Origin: WHSW01 sp963851045
GTDB taxonomy: Bacteria; Actinomycetota; Thermoleophilia; Solirubrobacterales; 70-9
Assembly: GCA_963851045.1 (NCBI GenBank)
Contig: CAWKNC010000002.1
Location: 1,550,001 to 1,614,000, forward strand
Length of the DNA stretch: 64,000 bases
Direction: 5' to 3'
Part shown: positions 43,054 through 52,420 of the stretch, piece by piece
Position numbering within the stretch: the first letter of the stretch is position 1
How the letters are laid out: the number at the start of each line of letters is the position of its first letter
Notes under the pieces: model-generated
Told to the model about the DNA's origin: nothing
Database searches by the model: none
What the model saw: only the letters and a program-made list of their open reading frames with translations
Position numbers and translations under genes: made by a program

Positions 43054-45102
43054 GTGGCCGTCGGGACCTACCTCGCAGGACTTCTCCTGTTCGGCATCGT
43101 GATCGGCGCCGCGCTTGCGACCGCCTTTGCGATTGCCGGCATCTGGCTCCGCCACCTTGCCGGTGCCGTGCGCGCTGTCGCCATCGCGCTACTGGCAACG
43201 GCGGCGCTCATCGGCTTGCATCTGCTCCCAGCCGTACTTGGGGTGATGACGCGCGGGACGGTCGGACTGCTCGCCGCCACGGTGCTCGCGGTATCGCTGC
43301 TGGCCCTGCGCCGTGCACGGGCGAGGACCCCTGAGCCGGCTGAGCCGCGACCGCCTGATTCCCGCGCCTCGCAGGTGCTGGCCGCCGTGGCGGTCGGCGG
43401 CCTTGCGATCTACCTCGCCTCGATGCTTGCGCGCTTCGGCTCCACGCCGGTGACGTTCATCGACACGGTCACCTTCCACCTTCCGGGTGTCGCTCGGTGG
43501 ATTCAGTCGAACAGCGTCTGGCAGATCGACCAGTTCCTGCCCGGCCAGGCGCAGGGCCACTACCCCAACAACGGCAACGTCGTCGACCTCGCCGTGATTC
43601 TGCCCTGGCACAGCGACTTCCTCATCCGCTTCGTGAACCTGCCCTTCATCGCGCTCGCCGGGCTCGCGCTCTACGCGGCCGGACGCGAGCTCGGCGCGGC
43701 TGCCACCAGCTCGGCGGTCGCAGCCGCTGCTGCGCTCTCTTACCCGGCGGTCACCTCCTACGTCGTCGACTCACCGACGCCCGACGCGGTCATGTACACG
43801 ACCTTCGCTGCCGGCCTCCTCTTCTTACTCCGCCACGTGGGCGGGCGCAACCGAAGCGATCTGCTGCTTGCGGGCCTCGGCTTCGGCATCGCCTTCGGCA
43901 CCCGCTGGTACGGCGTCGCAGCGGTCGCGGTCGTCGTCGGTGTCTGGCTGCTCGGTCGCCTCATCTTCGAACACCGCCGTCGCCGGGCCCTCGTCGACCT
44001 TGCGTACATCGCTGTGCCGATTGCCCTGGCCGGCGGCATCTGGCTGCTGCGCAACTGGCTCGAGTCGGGAAATCCGTTCTTTCCGGTGCGCGTCGACCCC
44101 CTCGGGATCACGATCTTCGACGCACCTGACGACCGAGTTCGTGAGCTCGTCGGCTTCACGCTCGGTGGATACCTCGGAAACGGCGAGGTCCTTTCCGACT
44201 TCATCCTCCCGTCGCTGAAGATTCAGCTTGGCTTCGTCGCGCTCGCTCTGGCGATCGGCACGCTCGCCGCGACGGCTGTCGCTCTTCGCGCCCGAATCGA
44301 TCCGAATCGCGCACGCGTTCTCGGCCTGGTGGTCGCGGCGGTCGCTCTCTTTGTCGTCTACCTGATCACCCCTTACACCGCGCTTGGCCTGCGCGACCTC
44401 CCGTATGAGCTCGGCGCCAACGTCCGCTATCTGGTCCCCGCGCTCCTCGTCGCCGCGCCCGCGGTCGCATGGGTAATCGCGCGCGCGCCCGGGCAGTTGC
44501 GAATCGGATTCGAGGCGTTAATCGTCGCCGTTGCGCTCGACGGCATGCGCCGCGGGGTGGACGTCTCCGCTGCCGACGCTGTGGCGGGCGCTGCGATCGT
44601 CGCCGTCGTCGCGTTACTGGGCCTCTCGATCGCGCTTGCCCTCAGGGCCCGGCGCCCACTTGCAGTGGCGGGCCTGGTCGCACTCGCCGTCGGGCTCGTC
44701 GCCGTGGGCGCCCGCGCGACCCAGAACGACTACATCGCTGACCGCTACGCCGGAGTCACGGTTCCGCTTGACAGCGCCATGACGCGAGCGCCCGACGGTG
44801 CGCGGATCGGACTCGCCGGAGCCTGGCCCGTGACCACCCTCTCCCCCGTGCTCGCCCTGTTCGGGCCTGATTTCGAGCGCCACGTTGCCTACATCGGTGA
44901 GACCCGCGACGGAATGCTCTTGCCCTACGAGGACTCGACCGCTTTCGGCGAGGCGCTCGCCCGCGGCGACTACGACCTGGTCTTGGTCGGCAACGAGAAG
45001 CCGCTCGCGTTCGCGCAGCGCGACGAGGCGGCGTGGACCCACGCGGCCGGGTTCAAGAAGGTCGCCGCCGACACCAATTTCACCCTCTTCGAGGCGCCCT
45101 GA
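43054..45102 (+). CDS. Large multi-pass membrane protein, GT-C-like
   Basis: A 682-residue protein with at least twelve hydrophobic helices and a soluble C-terminal part of about 110 residues. The first long extracytoplasmic loop contains FIDTVTFHLPGVARWIQSNS and GHYPNNGNVVDLAVILPWHS, which resembles the acidic first loop of GT-C glycosyltransferases. I cannot name the family with certainty. GTG 43054 is preferred because the upstream part is Arg-rich and TAGATT precedes it. It is convergent with the GT4 gene and overlaps it by 23 bp. Confidence 0.7.
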   Translation: MAVGTYLAGLLLFGIVIGAALATAFAIAGIWLRHLAGAVRAVAIALLATAALIGLHLLPAVLGVMTRGTVGLLAATVLAVSLLALRRARARTPEPAEPRPPDSRASQVLAAVAVGGLAIYLASMLARFGSTPVTFIDTVTFHLPGVARWIQSNSVWQIDQFLPGQAQGHYPNNGNVVDLAVILPWHSDFLIRFVNLPFIALAGLALYAAGRELGAAATSSAVAAAAALSYPAVTSYVVDSPTPDAVMYTTFAAGLLFLLRHVGGRNRSDLLLAGLGFGIAFGTRWYGVAAVAVVVGVWLLGRLIFEHRRRRALVDLAYIAVPIALAGGIWLLRNWLESGNPFFPVRVDPLGITIFDAPDDRVRELVGFTLGGYLGNGEVLSDFILPSLKIQLGFVALALAIGTLAATAVALRARIDPNRARVLGLVVAAVALFVVYLITPYTALGLRDLPYELGANVRYLVPALLVAAPAVAWVIARAPGQLRIGFEALIVAVALDGMRRGVDVSAADAVAGAAIVAVVALLGLSIALALRARRPLAVAGLVALAVGLVAVGARATQNDYIADRYAGVTVPLDSAMTRAPDGARIGLAGAWPVTTLSPVLALFGPDFERHVAYIGETRDGMLLPYEDSTAFGEALARGDYDLVLVGNEKPLAFAQRDEAAWTHAAGFKKVAADTNFTLFEAP

Positions 45103-46222
45103 GTCGACCGCGGCGCCGGGGGGTGCTCGCCGCAACCTCGGTGAGCAGGTCCTCGTAGGGCGCAATCCGTGCCGACCAGTCGTAGTCGCGAGCACGGTCA
45201 CGACACGCAGCGGCCGCCGCCGGATCGGAGCCGAGTTCGAGCCCGCGCCCAAGTGCGTCGACGAGCGAGTCCTCGTCATCAGGCTCGAAAAGGCATCCGA
45301 CACGGTCGGAGTCAATGGCTTCCGGGCTCGCACCCGAGCGCGCGGCAACGGCGGGCGTTCCCGCCGCGAGCGACTCGAGCAGGACAAGCCCCTGGGCCTC
45401 CCCGACGGCCGGGAGGACGCTCGCGGTCGCGCCGGCGTAGAGGTGGGCGACACGGTCGCCGTCGACGCCGGCGTCGGGCACGACCCAACTCGCGCCCTCC
45501 GGAAGCTCGATCGCGCGCCGGCTCAAGACCGGGTCGCGTGTTGCGACCACGTGCAGGCACGCGTCGGGCACCCGCTCGCGCAGGCGACCGAACGCAGCGA
45601 AGAGCAGGTCTGCCCGCTTGCGGGGGTCGCCCAGGCTCGCCGCACAGACGAGAGTCGGCTGCGGCGGCAGGGAGCGCTCGAGGGCGAAGCGCTCGGTGAA
45701 GAGCCCCGCGGGCAGCACTCGAGGTTCGCATTGCAGCCACCGCCGCATCGCCATGGCCGCCGCATCGCTGAGCACGGCGGTCGCCGTGGAGCCGGCGATC
45801 GCGGCGCGCATCAAATCGACGCGGTATCGGCGCTCGACGAGGTAAAAGCGGGTCGGTAGGCCGTGATAACAGAACGCCACCGGAGGCCCGCCAAAGCGCC
45901 GAGCGCGCACTGCCGCCCAGGCGCTGGCGTTGTGGAAGGCCGCCGCGACATCGAAGCGCCCGGCGACCAGCCGGGCAAACAGCGCGGGCGTGGTTTCGAC
46001 GTGGTCCTCGTAGAAGCGCAGCCGCTCCGGGCGCGGTGGCCGGCGGTCGCGGACGACCCGAACTCCCTCCTCAACGGACGTGGCGCTCGCGCCCGGGTGC
46101 GACGTCAGCAGGGTGACGTCGTGACCGCGCCCGGCCAACAGCACGGCGAGGTCGTGAACGACGCGTTCGCTGCCACGGGTCACCTCCGGCCAGTACGTGG
46201 GCGCGAGCAGCGCGATTCGCAT
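45080..46222 (-). CDS. GT4-type glycosyltransferase
   Basis: A 380-residue GT-B fold enzyme. The opening is ALLAPTYWPEVTRGSERVVH. The donor domain has LVCAASLGDPRKRADLLFAA and VLPAVGEAQGLVLLESLAAG, which carries the family E-x7-E pattern. It is predicted to be cytoplasmic and to use a nucleotide sugar. It follows the GT2 gene by 3 bp and belongs to the flippase-GT2-GT4 operon. Confidence 0.9.
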   Translation of the reverse strand: MRIALLAPTYWPEVTRGSERVVHDLAVLLAGRGHDVTLLTSHPGASATSVEEGVRVVRDRRPPRPERLRFYEDHVETTPALFARLVAGRFDVAAAFHNASAWAAVRARRFGGPPVAFCYHGLPTRFYLVERRYRVDLMRAAIAGSTATAVLSDAAAMAMRRWLQCEPRVLPAGLFTERFALERSLPPQPTLVCAASLGDPRKRADLLFAAFGRLRERVPDACLHVVATRDPVLSRRAIELPEGASWVVPDAGVDGDRVAHLYAGATASVLPAVGEAQGLVLLESLAAGTPAVAARSGASPEAIDSDRVGCLFEPDDEDSLVDALGRGLELGSDPAAAAACRDRARDYDWSARIAPYEDLLTEVAASTPRRRGRLRAPRRG

Positions 46223-46225
46223 TGG

Positions 46226-47176
46226 CTAGAGGACCGGCGTCCGGTGGCGAATCGAGGAACGCGCCATCGCCCCCACGGTCGTCACGTCCAGGAGCAGCCG
46301 TCGTGGCAGGAAGATGCTCAGCCACCAGGCGACCCGCCCCGGGCTCCACGGCGGTCCTGGGTTGTAGGAGCGCAGGTAGGGGATCGCCGCGACCAATGCC
46401 AGCAACGGGCGGCGGCGCGCGAACGGCAGTGCCGCGAGGAGGATCAGAAGGAAGGCGTGGCGTCGCTTCGTGAAGAGGCCCATGTCGAGCGCCTGGCGCT
46501 GGCCCGGGTGGCGGGCCACGACGACATGGATCGTGCTGCGCCTGACCGAGTCGGAGAGCGCCTGCCCAAGGCGGCGTGGCAGTACCGCGTGGCGGACGAC
46601 GGCGTCTTCGATGAAGTGCTGCTCTCCCCCGGATGCGATCGCTCGCAGGGCGAGGTCGGTGTCCTCGCCCCACGCGTCCGGAAAGCTCTCGTCGAAACCG
46701 CCGACTTGGTCGAGGAGGGCCCGCGGATAGACGATGTTGCAGGTGGGTGCCCAGGGATCGAAGCGCTCGACCACCATCGATCGCGCGAACCCATGGAGGA
46801 GGTGATACTCGTCGGGGTCGGCAACCGTGCGGCCCTGCAGGAATGTCGTCGAGCCCGCTTCTGCAGCGAGCATGAGCTCGAGCCAGTTCGTGGCGGGCCG
46901 GCAGTCGTCGTCGGTGAAGGCGATCAATCGCCCCCTCGCCGAGCGCCAGCCGAGGTTGCGCTGCGCCGCTGGACCCCCGACATCGCTGCGCAAAAAGCGC
47001 ACGTCCAGGTCGGGCGGCGCCTCGGTTAGCGGGCCCGCGGGGCCGTCGGGCGAACGGACGACAATGACCTCGAAGCGCTCGCGCGCCAGGGTCTGCTCGG
47101 CCAGCGCCTCGAGCGCGAACGCGAGTCGCGTCTCGCGATCGTGGGTCGGGATGACGACGGTTACGTCGGGAGTCAT
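46226..47176 (-). CDS. GT2 glycosyltransferase with SIRHRTPVL tail
   Basis: A 316-residue GT2. It has VTVVIPTHDRETRLAFALEA, a degenerate first Asp motif (VVRSPDGPAGP), and LIAFTDDDCRPATNWLELML (DDD). The acceptor side has TCNIVYPRALLDQVGGFDE and WGEDTDLALRA. A C-terminal hydrophobic patch and the tail SIRHRTPVL are shared with two other GT2s in the window. ATG overlaps the flippase stop (ATGA). It probably builds the glycan exported by that flippase. Confidence 0.9.
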   Translation of the reverse strand: MTPDVTVVIPTHDRETRLAFALEALAEQTLARERFEVIVVRSPDGPAGPLTEAPPDLDVRFLRSDVGGPAAQRNLGWRSARGRLIAFTDDDCRPATNWLELMLAAEAGSTTFLQGRTVADPDEYHLLHGFARSMVVERFDPWAPTCNIVYPRALLDQVGGFDESFPDAWGEDTDLALRAIASGGEQHFIEDAVVRHAVLPRRLGQALSDSVRRSTIHVVVARHPGQRQALDMGLFTKRRHAFLLILLAALPFARRRPLLALVAAIPYLRSYNPGPPWSPGRVAWWLSIFLPRRLLLDVTTVGAMARSSIRHRTPVL

Positions 47177-48771
47177 GCCGGGGTGATCCCGGCGTCGAGA
47201 GCGCTCGCCGCGTCGTCCTTGCGGCCGGTCAGATACCGCCCAATCTCGCGGAGCAGGCGGCGCTCGATCAGCGCGGTGGCGGCGATCGTTGTCGCGATGT
47301 AAAGCGACAGTTCGAATATGGCCTGGCCGACGGTGCGGACCTCGGGACCGAGGTACCGGGCCGCGAGCACGACGATGACCGCCGGGACTATCGGCGCGAA
47401 GGCCCGGACCAGATAGCGCCAGATGCTGAAGCCGCCGAACAGCCGACGCAGGTAGTGAGTACGAACTCCAATCTCGATGCAAACCGAGATCGATGTACCG
47501 ACGATGAAGCCGTCGAGACCCCACGCGATCATCGCGGGGACGGTCGCCGCGCAAAAAACGGCGAGCAGGATCAGCGCCGTGACCGCCTGCGGTCGCGTCT
47601 CCGCGCGGGCGTTGTAGAAGAGGCCCCAGTTGAAGGCGATCTGGCGGACGCCCGTCATCACGCCGAGCGCCTGAAGCAGGCCGATCGCGGGCTCCCAGCG
47701 CTCGCCGAGCACGTAGTTGACGAGGTCCGGCGCGAACAGCGCCAGCCCGATGCCGAACGGCAGCCCGAACATCAGGGCGAGCCGGTTTGACTTGACGAAC
47801 GTCTCATGCAGGAGCTCAGTGCGATCACGCACGGCACAGACTGCGGGGTAGATCGTGCGCGAGATGACCTGGTCAACGCGGTCGCTGAACGCCGCCACCG
47901 ATGCCGCGAGCGTCAGCGCGCCGACTCCCGCAAGGCCGACGACGGCGTTGCCGACCAGCAGCGTCCCCTGCACGATCACGATTCCCGCGAACGCGCTCAC
48001 CAGCAACGGCGCCGAGAAGCTGATGTAGGTGCGCATCGTGTGGCGCTCGAACCGCCACGCCAGCCGGTACGGACAGGTGATGAGCGCGGCTGCCGCACCT
48101 GCGATTGCGCCCGCGAGCATCCCGATGACGATCGCCCAGTAGCCGGCACCTGCCACGGCGAGGGCGATCATCACAACGGTGCCGACGACCGGATTGATCG
48201 CCTCGAGTGTGCGCTGACGAACGAACCGCATCTCCCGGAACGCGATCCAGATCGGCGACGTCAGCGCCCCGGCGATCAAGCAGAGGCTGAGGACGATCGC
48301 CGGGAGAATGATCTCCGATGTCCCGTAGGCAAGCGCGAAGATCGGCAGCGTCAGCCAGACGAAGACGACAAAACCGGCGGTGTAGAGCAGCTCAAGCGTG
48401 AACGCGCGCTGAAAGGCAAGCTCCTGGTCGGGCTCGGCCTGCTGCACGAACTTGTCGCCGATCCCGATCTCCTTGAGCCAGGAGAGCGTCTGCAGGATCA
48501 AGAAGACGATTCCCCAGATGCCGAACTGGGTGACCGTGAGAAACGCGGCGACCGCGAACTTCTGCGCCAGTGAGAGCGCGGCGATGCCGACATGAAAGGC
48601 GGCGTTGATGACGACCCCGCGCGCCGTGTGCTCACGCAGACTGCGGCCGTCGAGCGCGATGCGATCCTCAAACTCAATAGCCGGATTCTCGATCGCCTCG
48701 GAGCCAAGCACCTCAACAGCGGCGCGCCTCCGCTCCGCGTCGGCAACGGGAAGCGATCCGGGGCCGCTCAC
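47173..48771 (-). CDS. Oligosaccharide flippase (Wzx-like)
   Basis: A 532-residue membrane protein with about fourteen helices after a 45-residue charged cytoplasmic N-terminus. FLTVTQFGIWGIVFLILQTL and GIGDKFVQQAEPDQELAFQR match the early part of polysaccharide exporters, and later PFGIGLALFAPDLVNYVLGE is characteristic of them. It probably flips undecaprenyl-linked oligosaccharide. Downstream it is coupled to the GT2 and GT4 genes, and it follows the PfkB kinase gene by 3 bp. Confidence 0.88.
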   Translation of the reverse strand: MSGPGSLPVADAERRRAAVEVLGSEAIENPAIEFEDRIALDGRSLREHTARGVVINAAFHVGIAALSLAQKFAVAAFLTVTQFGIWGIVFLILQTLSWLKEIGIGDKFVQQAEPDQELAFQRAFTLELLYTAGFVVFVWLTLPIFALAYGTSEIILPAIVLSLCLIAGALTSPIWIAFREMRFVRQRTLEAINPVVGTVVMIALAVAGAGYWAIVIGMLAGAIAGAAAALITCPYRLAWRFERHTMRTYISFSAPLLVSAFAGIVIVQGTLLVGNAVVGLAGVGALTLAASVAAFSDRVDQVISRTIYPAVCAVRDRTELLHETFVKSNRLALMFGLPFGIGLALFAPDLVNYVLGERWEPAIGLLQALGVMTGVRQIAFNWGLFYNARAETRPQAVTALILLAVFCAATVPAMIAWGLDGFIVGTSISVCIEIGVRTHYLRRLFGGFSIWRYLVRAFAPIVPAVIVVLAARYLGPEVRTVGQAIFELSLYIATTIAATALIERRLLREIGRYLTGRKDDAASALDAGITPA

Positions 48772-48774
48772 GAA

Positions 48775-49761
48775 CTAGTCCGCGGCGGCTCTCGAGACGA
48801 CCCGTCGCTCCACGCCACCCGCGGGGGCCGGGAGCTCGGTCACGCGCACACGCGATACGAGCCGGTCGACCTCGCGTGGCGCCAGAGTCCCGGCGCCGAA
48901 ATGCTGAGTCGATTCGGCGCCACAGGCGACACCGAAGGCGAGGCAATCGCCTTCGTCGGCACCCTCGTAGCGTGCGGCCACATAACCCGCAAGGAAGGCG
49001 TCGCCGGAACCGACGGTAGCCACCGGCTCGAGCGGCTCGATCGCGACCTCGAAGCCGCGACTACCGGGGCCGACGACGGCGTTGCAGCCGTACTCGGTGG
49101 TGATGATCGCCTCGTCGGCGCCCATCTCGATCAGGCCGGTGAGGCCAAGCGCGAGATCCTCTGGCTCGGAGAACTCGTGGCCGACGGCCTCCTCCGCCTC
49201 GCGCACGTTGGGTGCGACCACCGCAGGCTCCCCACGCAGGCCGGCGCGCATTGGGTCGCCGTCGGAGTCGAGCACCGTGAGCACGTCGCGTGAGCGGAGC
49301 TCGGTGATCAGGCGCGCGTAGACATCGGCGGGCGCGCCCGGGGGGACGCTGCCCGCGAGAACACAGATTCGAGCTCCGCTCGCGAGGTAGAGCAGTTTCT
49401 CGCGGAGGCGCTCGAGATCTGCCTCCGTCACCTCGGGCCCGCGCTCGTTGATCTCAGTCTGCTGTCCGGTGGTCGGGTCGACAACCGAGAGATTCGTGCG
49501 CGTCTCGCCGTCGATCGGCGTGAAGTCGTGAAGGATGCCCTCGGCGTCGAGCTCGGTCAGGACCCGCCGGCCGGTGCCACCACCTGCGAAGCCGGTCGCG
49601 ATCACGGGCTTGCCGAGAAGCCGCAGAGCGCGAGCGACGTTGATTCCCTTGCCGCCCGCGACCGTGCGCGATTCGACCGCGCGGTGACGACGACCAAGCT
49701 GGAAGTTGGGAACGGCGACCGTTCTATCGATCGCGGTGTTGAGGGTGACGGTGAGAATCAC
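48775..49761 (-). CDS. PfkB-family sugar kinase (1-phosphofructokinase-like)
   Basis: A 328-residue ribokinase-fold enzyme. VTLNTAIDRTV opens it and AGGKGINVARALRLLGKPV is the sugar-binding motif, both typical of the FruK/LacC group. The anion-hole and catalytic Asp motif is VATVGSGDAFLAGYVAARY. It phosphorylates a sugar phosphate, but fructose-1-phosphate versus tagatose-6-phosphate cannot be told apart here. It heads the flippase-GT2-GT4 operon, an unusual place for a catabolic kinase. TAGCCT lies 10 bp before GTG 49761. Confidence 0.88.
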   Translation of the reverse strand: MILTVTLNTAIDRTVAVPNFQLGRRHRAVESRTVAGGKGINVARALRLLGKPVIATGFAGGGTGRRVLTELDAEGILHDFTPIDGETRTNLSVVDPTTGQQTEINERGPEVTEADLERLREKLLYLASGARICVLAGSVPPGAPADVYARLITELRSRDVLTVLDSDGDPMRAGLRGEPAVVAPNVREAEEAVGHEFSEPEDLALGLTGLIEMGADEAIITTEYGCNAVVGPGSRGFEVAIEPLEPVATVGSGDAFLAGYVAARYEGADEGDCLAFGVACGAESTQHFGAGTLAPREVDRLVSRVRVTELPAPAGGVERRVVSRAAAD

Positions 49762-49771
49762 GCCCGAGGTA

Positions 49772-49777
49772 AGGCTA
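49772..49777 (-). promoter_or_regulatory. -10 element TAGCCT of the kinase-flippase operon
   Basis: TAGCCT on the minus strand lies 10 bp before GTG 49761. Confidence 0.35.
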
Positions 49778-49782
49778 GCTCG

Positions 49783-50808
49783 TCATCGGACGGCGTGAAG
49801 AGGTTCACCTATCACCTCACGAAGTTGGGCGAAGTAGTGCGAGTACGTCGAGTCAGCCGCGCGTTCGCGGGCCCGGTCGCGCAATTCACGCCGAAGCGAC
49901 GAATCGGCCAGGAGATCATCGATCGCGCCGCGCAGGGCAACGGGGTCGCTCGGCTCGACCATGAGCGCAGTCTCGCCGGCGACGATGTGCTCGCTCAGCG
50001 CACGGACCGCCGTGGCTACAACCGGGACGCCGGCCTCAACCGCGCTCATCAGCCGCACCTGGCCGGCACTGAGCCCGCGGTCGGCGATGACGATCGCGCA
50101 GACCGCGCTTGCTCGCAGCAGTTGGTCGTGCTCCGCCCACGGCACCTCGACCCGGACATCGACCCGGCTGCCGACGAGCGCCTCGGCAAGGCCGTGAACC
50201 CGCCCGGCGTCGGCCTTCGAGCAGACGACAATCAGCTCCCACGCGGCCCCCGACGCCGCAGCGAAGAGCGTCTCCCAGTCACACGCTGTCCTCCCGGAGG
50301 CAAACACGCGCCGTGAGTCGGGCTCGATCGCAGCCGCCGGCTTGTCGCCGCCCTCGCGCAGCGGCCACGGCACCAGGGCCACCCGCTCCGGATCGAGGCG
50401 GTGGGCGGCGGTCAACTCGTCGCGCTCCCACGCCGTCATCGCCTGCGCACCCGCAGCGCCACGCCGAAGCAGCGGGCCCTCGACCAGGCGCGCCCACACG
50501 CCGCGGACAAAGCGTCGCGACCGCGAGCGTGACGGTGGTCGGCACAGGAGCTCACAGACGTAGACGGCACGCCGCGAGGGCGCCACAGCGCAGACGGCCA
50601 GCGCGGTCAGCGTTCCGGGTTCGCCGCGAATCGCAACGAGCCCGAGGCGCCCGCGGCGCGCCCCTAGCGCCAGCACCGCTGCGCGCAGTCGTGGACGTCC
50701 AGCCGCGAGCCGACCGATCGGACCGGGCGCGACAAGCTTGAGGGCGTTGGCGCAGTCCAGGTATGGCTCGCCGAGCCCCTCGGCGTAAAACCGTGGTGCC
50801 GCGATCAT
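49783..50808 (-). CDS. Divergent GT4-like glycosyltransferase
   Basis: A 341-residue protein. The C-terminal half has VFASGRTACDWETLFAA, WELIVVCSKADA, and VRLMSAVEAGVPVVATAVRA with HIVAGETALMVEPSDPVAL, the donor-binding pattern of GT-B enzymes. The N-terminal half is short and weakly conserved. Its ATG overlaps the dacA stop codon (ATGA), which links a glycosyltransferase to a wall carboxypeptidase. The exact substrate is unknown. Confidence 0.72.
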   Translation of the reverse strand: MIAAPRFYAEGLGEPYLDCANALKLVAPGPIGRLAAGRPRLRAAVLALGARRGRLGLVAIRGEPGTLTALAVCAVAPSRRAVYVCELLCRPPSRSRSRRFVRGVWARLVEGPLLRRGAAGAQAMTAWERDELTAAHRLDPERVALVPWPLREGGDKPAAAIEPDSRRVFASGRTACDWETLFAAASGAAWELIVVCSKADAGRVHGLAEALVGSRVDVRVEVPWAEHDQLLRASAVCAIVIADRGLSAGQVRLMSAVEAGVPVVATAVRALSEHIVAGETALMVEPSDPVALRGAIDDLLADSSLRRELRDRARERAADSTYSHYFAQLREVIGEPLHAVR

Positions 50809-52016
50809 CGGCGCGAGCGGGCGCGCAATGCCAGCGCCGCAGCAATCAGAAGCGAAACGCCGGCGATCGCGACGATCCAGGTGACGATGCGCGGACCGGG
50901 GACCTTGGCATCGACCCGCTCGGTGAGGCTCGCGGCATCGGCGGACTCCGATGCGACAAGCGCCACCTCCGCCTGCTCCTCACCGCCCACGATCACCGTC
51001 GCCGTCCCCAGTTGCTCGCCTCTGCGGAGCGGACCATCAACCACGGTCGGGGCATCGATCCGTGTTTCCACCTCCTCCCCACGGCGGACGGTCACGCGCA
51101 CCGGCTCCGCCGCCTCCAGGCCGACCGCAGCATTGCGGTCACGGATCGAGACGACCGCGAGGCGCTGGCCCTGCTTGACGGGCGCGCGCTGCCGATAGAG
51201 GGAGAACCCGTAGTCGAGCAGCGCGAGAGTTGCCGCATCGCGCTCGGATTCGGTCGGTGCGCCGAGAACCGCGGAGATGAGCTCGACGTTCTTCTGCTCG
51301 CCCGAGCCGACGAGCACGTTGCCCGCGTCGATCGTGTAGCCGGTCTTGACCCCGTCGACGTACGGGACCGTCAGCACCAGGTTGTTGCGGTTGGTCAGCG
51401 AACGCGAATGGGCGCCGGACTGGATCGTGATCGTCGCCGTATCGAAGATCTTGCGAAACAGCGCGTCGCGACGCAGCCGGATCGCGAGCGTGGTCAGATC
51501 GCGCGCGCTCGAGTAGTTGCCTGCCTCGTCTAGGCCAACCGGATTCGCATATGAGGTGTGATCGAGCCCAAGCCGGGTCGCGGCCGCGTTCATCTGCTCG
51601 ACGAACCTCTCACGCGAGCCCGCCGCCGCGACGGCGAGGGTCTCGGCAGCGTCGTTGCCCGATACGAGCAACAGCCCGTAGAGGAGGTCGCGCACCTCGA
51701 TCGACTCGCCCGTCTCCAGCCCCAGCAGCGACTCGGCGGGCAGGGCGTCGTATGGAGCTGCGGTCACGATCTCACCGGGACGGAGCTCACGGCGCGAGAC
51801 GAACGCCGTCATCAGCTTCGTCGTCGAGGCGATCGAGCGCTCGGAGTTGGCACGGTGAGCGGCAAGGACGGTGCCGTCCTCAGCGTCAACCAGAACCCAT
51901 GCCGCCGCGGGGAGGTCCGTGGGCCTATCCGCGGCCGTCGCGGTCTCCGCGGCAGACAACGCAACCGCGGCAACGACCGCGAGCACCGTGGCTAGCTGGA
52001 GGCGAGCTCCTTGCAC
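50805..52016 (-). CDS. dacA: D-alanyl-D-alanine carboxypeptidase (S11, DacA-like)
   Basis: A 403-residue penicillin-binding protein. It has an N-terminal signal, catalytic SIASTTKLM (S-x-x-K), VSGNDAAE (S-x-N) and DGVKTGYT (K-T-G). A C-terminal beta domain is followed by a final hydrophobic helix and RSRR tail, so it is membrane anchored. It trims the terminal D-Ala of peptidoglycan. GTG 52016 is chosen to keep the signal peptide; GTG 51986 is the alternative. It overlaps the LysM gene by 25 bp. Confidence 0.92.
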   Translation of the reverse strand: MQGARLQLATVLAVVAAVALSAAETATAADRPTDLPAAAWVLVDAEDGTVLAAHRANSERSIASTTKLMTAFVSRRELRPGEIVTAAPYDALPAESLLGLETGESIEVRDLLYGLLLVSGNDAAETLAVAAAGSRERFVEQMNAAATRLGLDHTSYANPVGLDEAGNYSSARDLTTLAIRLRRDALFRKIFDTATITIQSGAHSRSLTNRNNLVLTVPYVDGVKTGYTIDAGNVLVGSGEQKNVELISAVLGAPTESERDAATLALLDYGFSLYRQRAPVKQGQRLAVVSIRDRNAAVGLEAAEPVRVTVRRGEEVETRIDAPTVVDGPLRRGEQLGTATVIVGGEEQAEVALVASESADAASLTERVDAKVPGPRIVTWIVAIAGVSLLIAAALALRARSRR

Positions 52017-52369
52017 CCGTCCCTGACCAGGTCGACGCAGTTGGACACCTGCAGGGTCTGCGGGTCGAGGTTCGGGTTCAGCTTGATCAGCCTGTCGACC
52101 GGAACGCAGGTCTTGTCGGCGATGCTGGTCATGCCGGCCGTGTCGTCGGCCGTGACCACGTAGTAGCCCGCCTCGACCGCGTCTGGAACGCTTGGCTCGC
52201 AACGCGTCGCCGAGGTCTGCTCCGGCTCCGAGCTCTCCGAGTCGTCGTCGCCGCTCAGCGAGCCTGATACGACGAGAAAGACGGCGCCGATTGCGGCCAC
52301 CAAGAGCAGGGGAGCGAGTATCCGAGCCGTCCAGCTCGTCGGCTTGCGATCGCGGATCGGTCGGTCCAT
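51992..52369 (-). CDS. Membrane-anchored LysM-like protein
   Basis: A 125-residue protein with a basic N-terminus, one membrane helix (residues 15-37), an acidic Ser/Asp/Glu linker, and a C-terminal LysM-like domain (YYVVTADDTAGMTSIADKT, IKLNPNLDPQTLQVSNCVDL). It probably binds peptidoglycan on the outer face. It overlaps dacA, so the binding protein and carboxypeptidase are made together. TACGCT lies 10 bp before ATG 52369. Confidence 0.8.
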   Translation of the reverse strand: MDRPIRDRKPTSWTARILAPLLLVAAIGAVFLVVSGSLSGDDDSESSEPEQTSATRCEPSVPDAVEAGYYVVTADDTAGMTSIADKTCVPVDRLIKLNPNLDPQTLQVSNCVDLVRDGCKELASS

Positions 52370-52379
52370 AGCGGCGAAA

Positions 52380-52385
52380 AGCGTA
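52380..52385 (-). promoter_or_regulatory. -10 element TACGCT of the LysM-dacA operon
   Basis: TACGCT on the minus strand lies 10 bp before ATG 52369. Confidence 0.35.
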
Positions 52386-52420
52386 GGCGGTCATCGGCCG
52401 ATCGGTCCGCGGCACCGTAC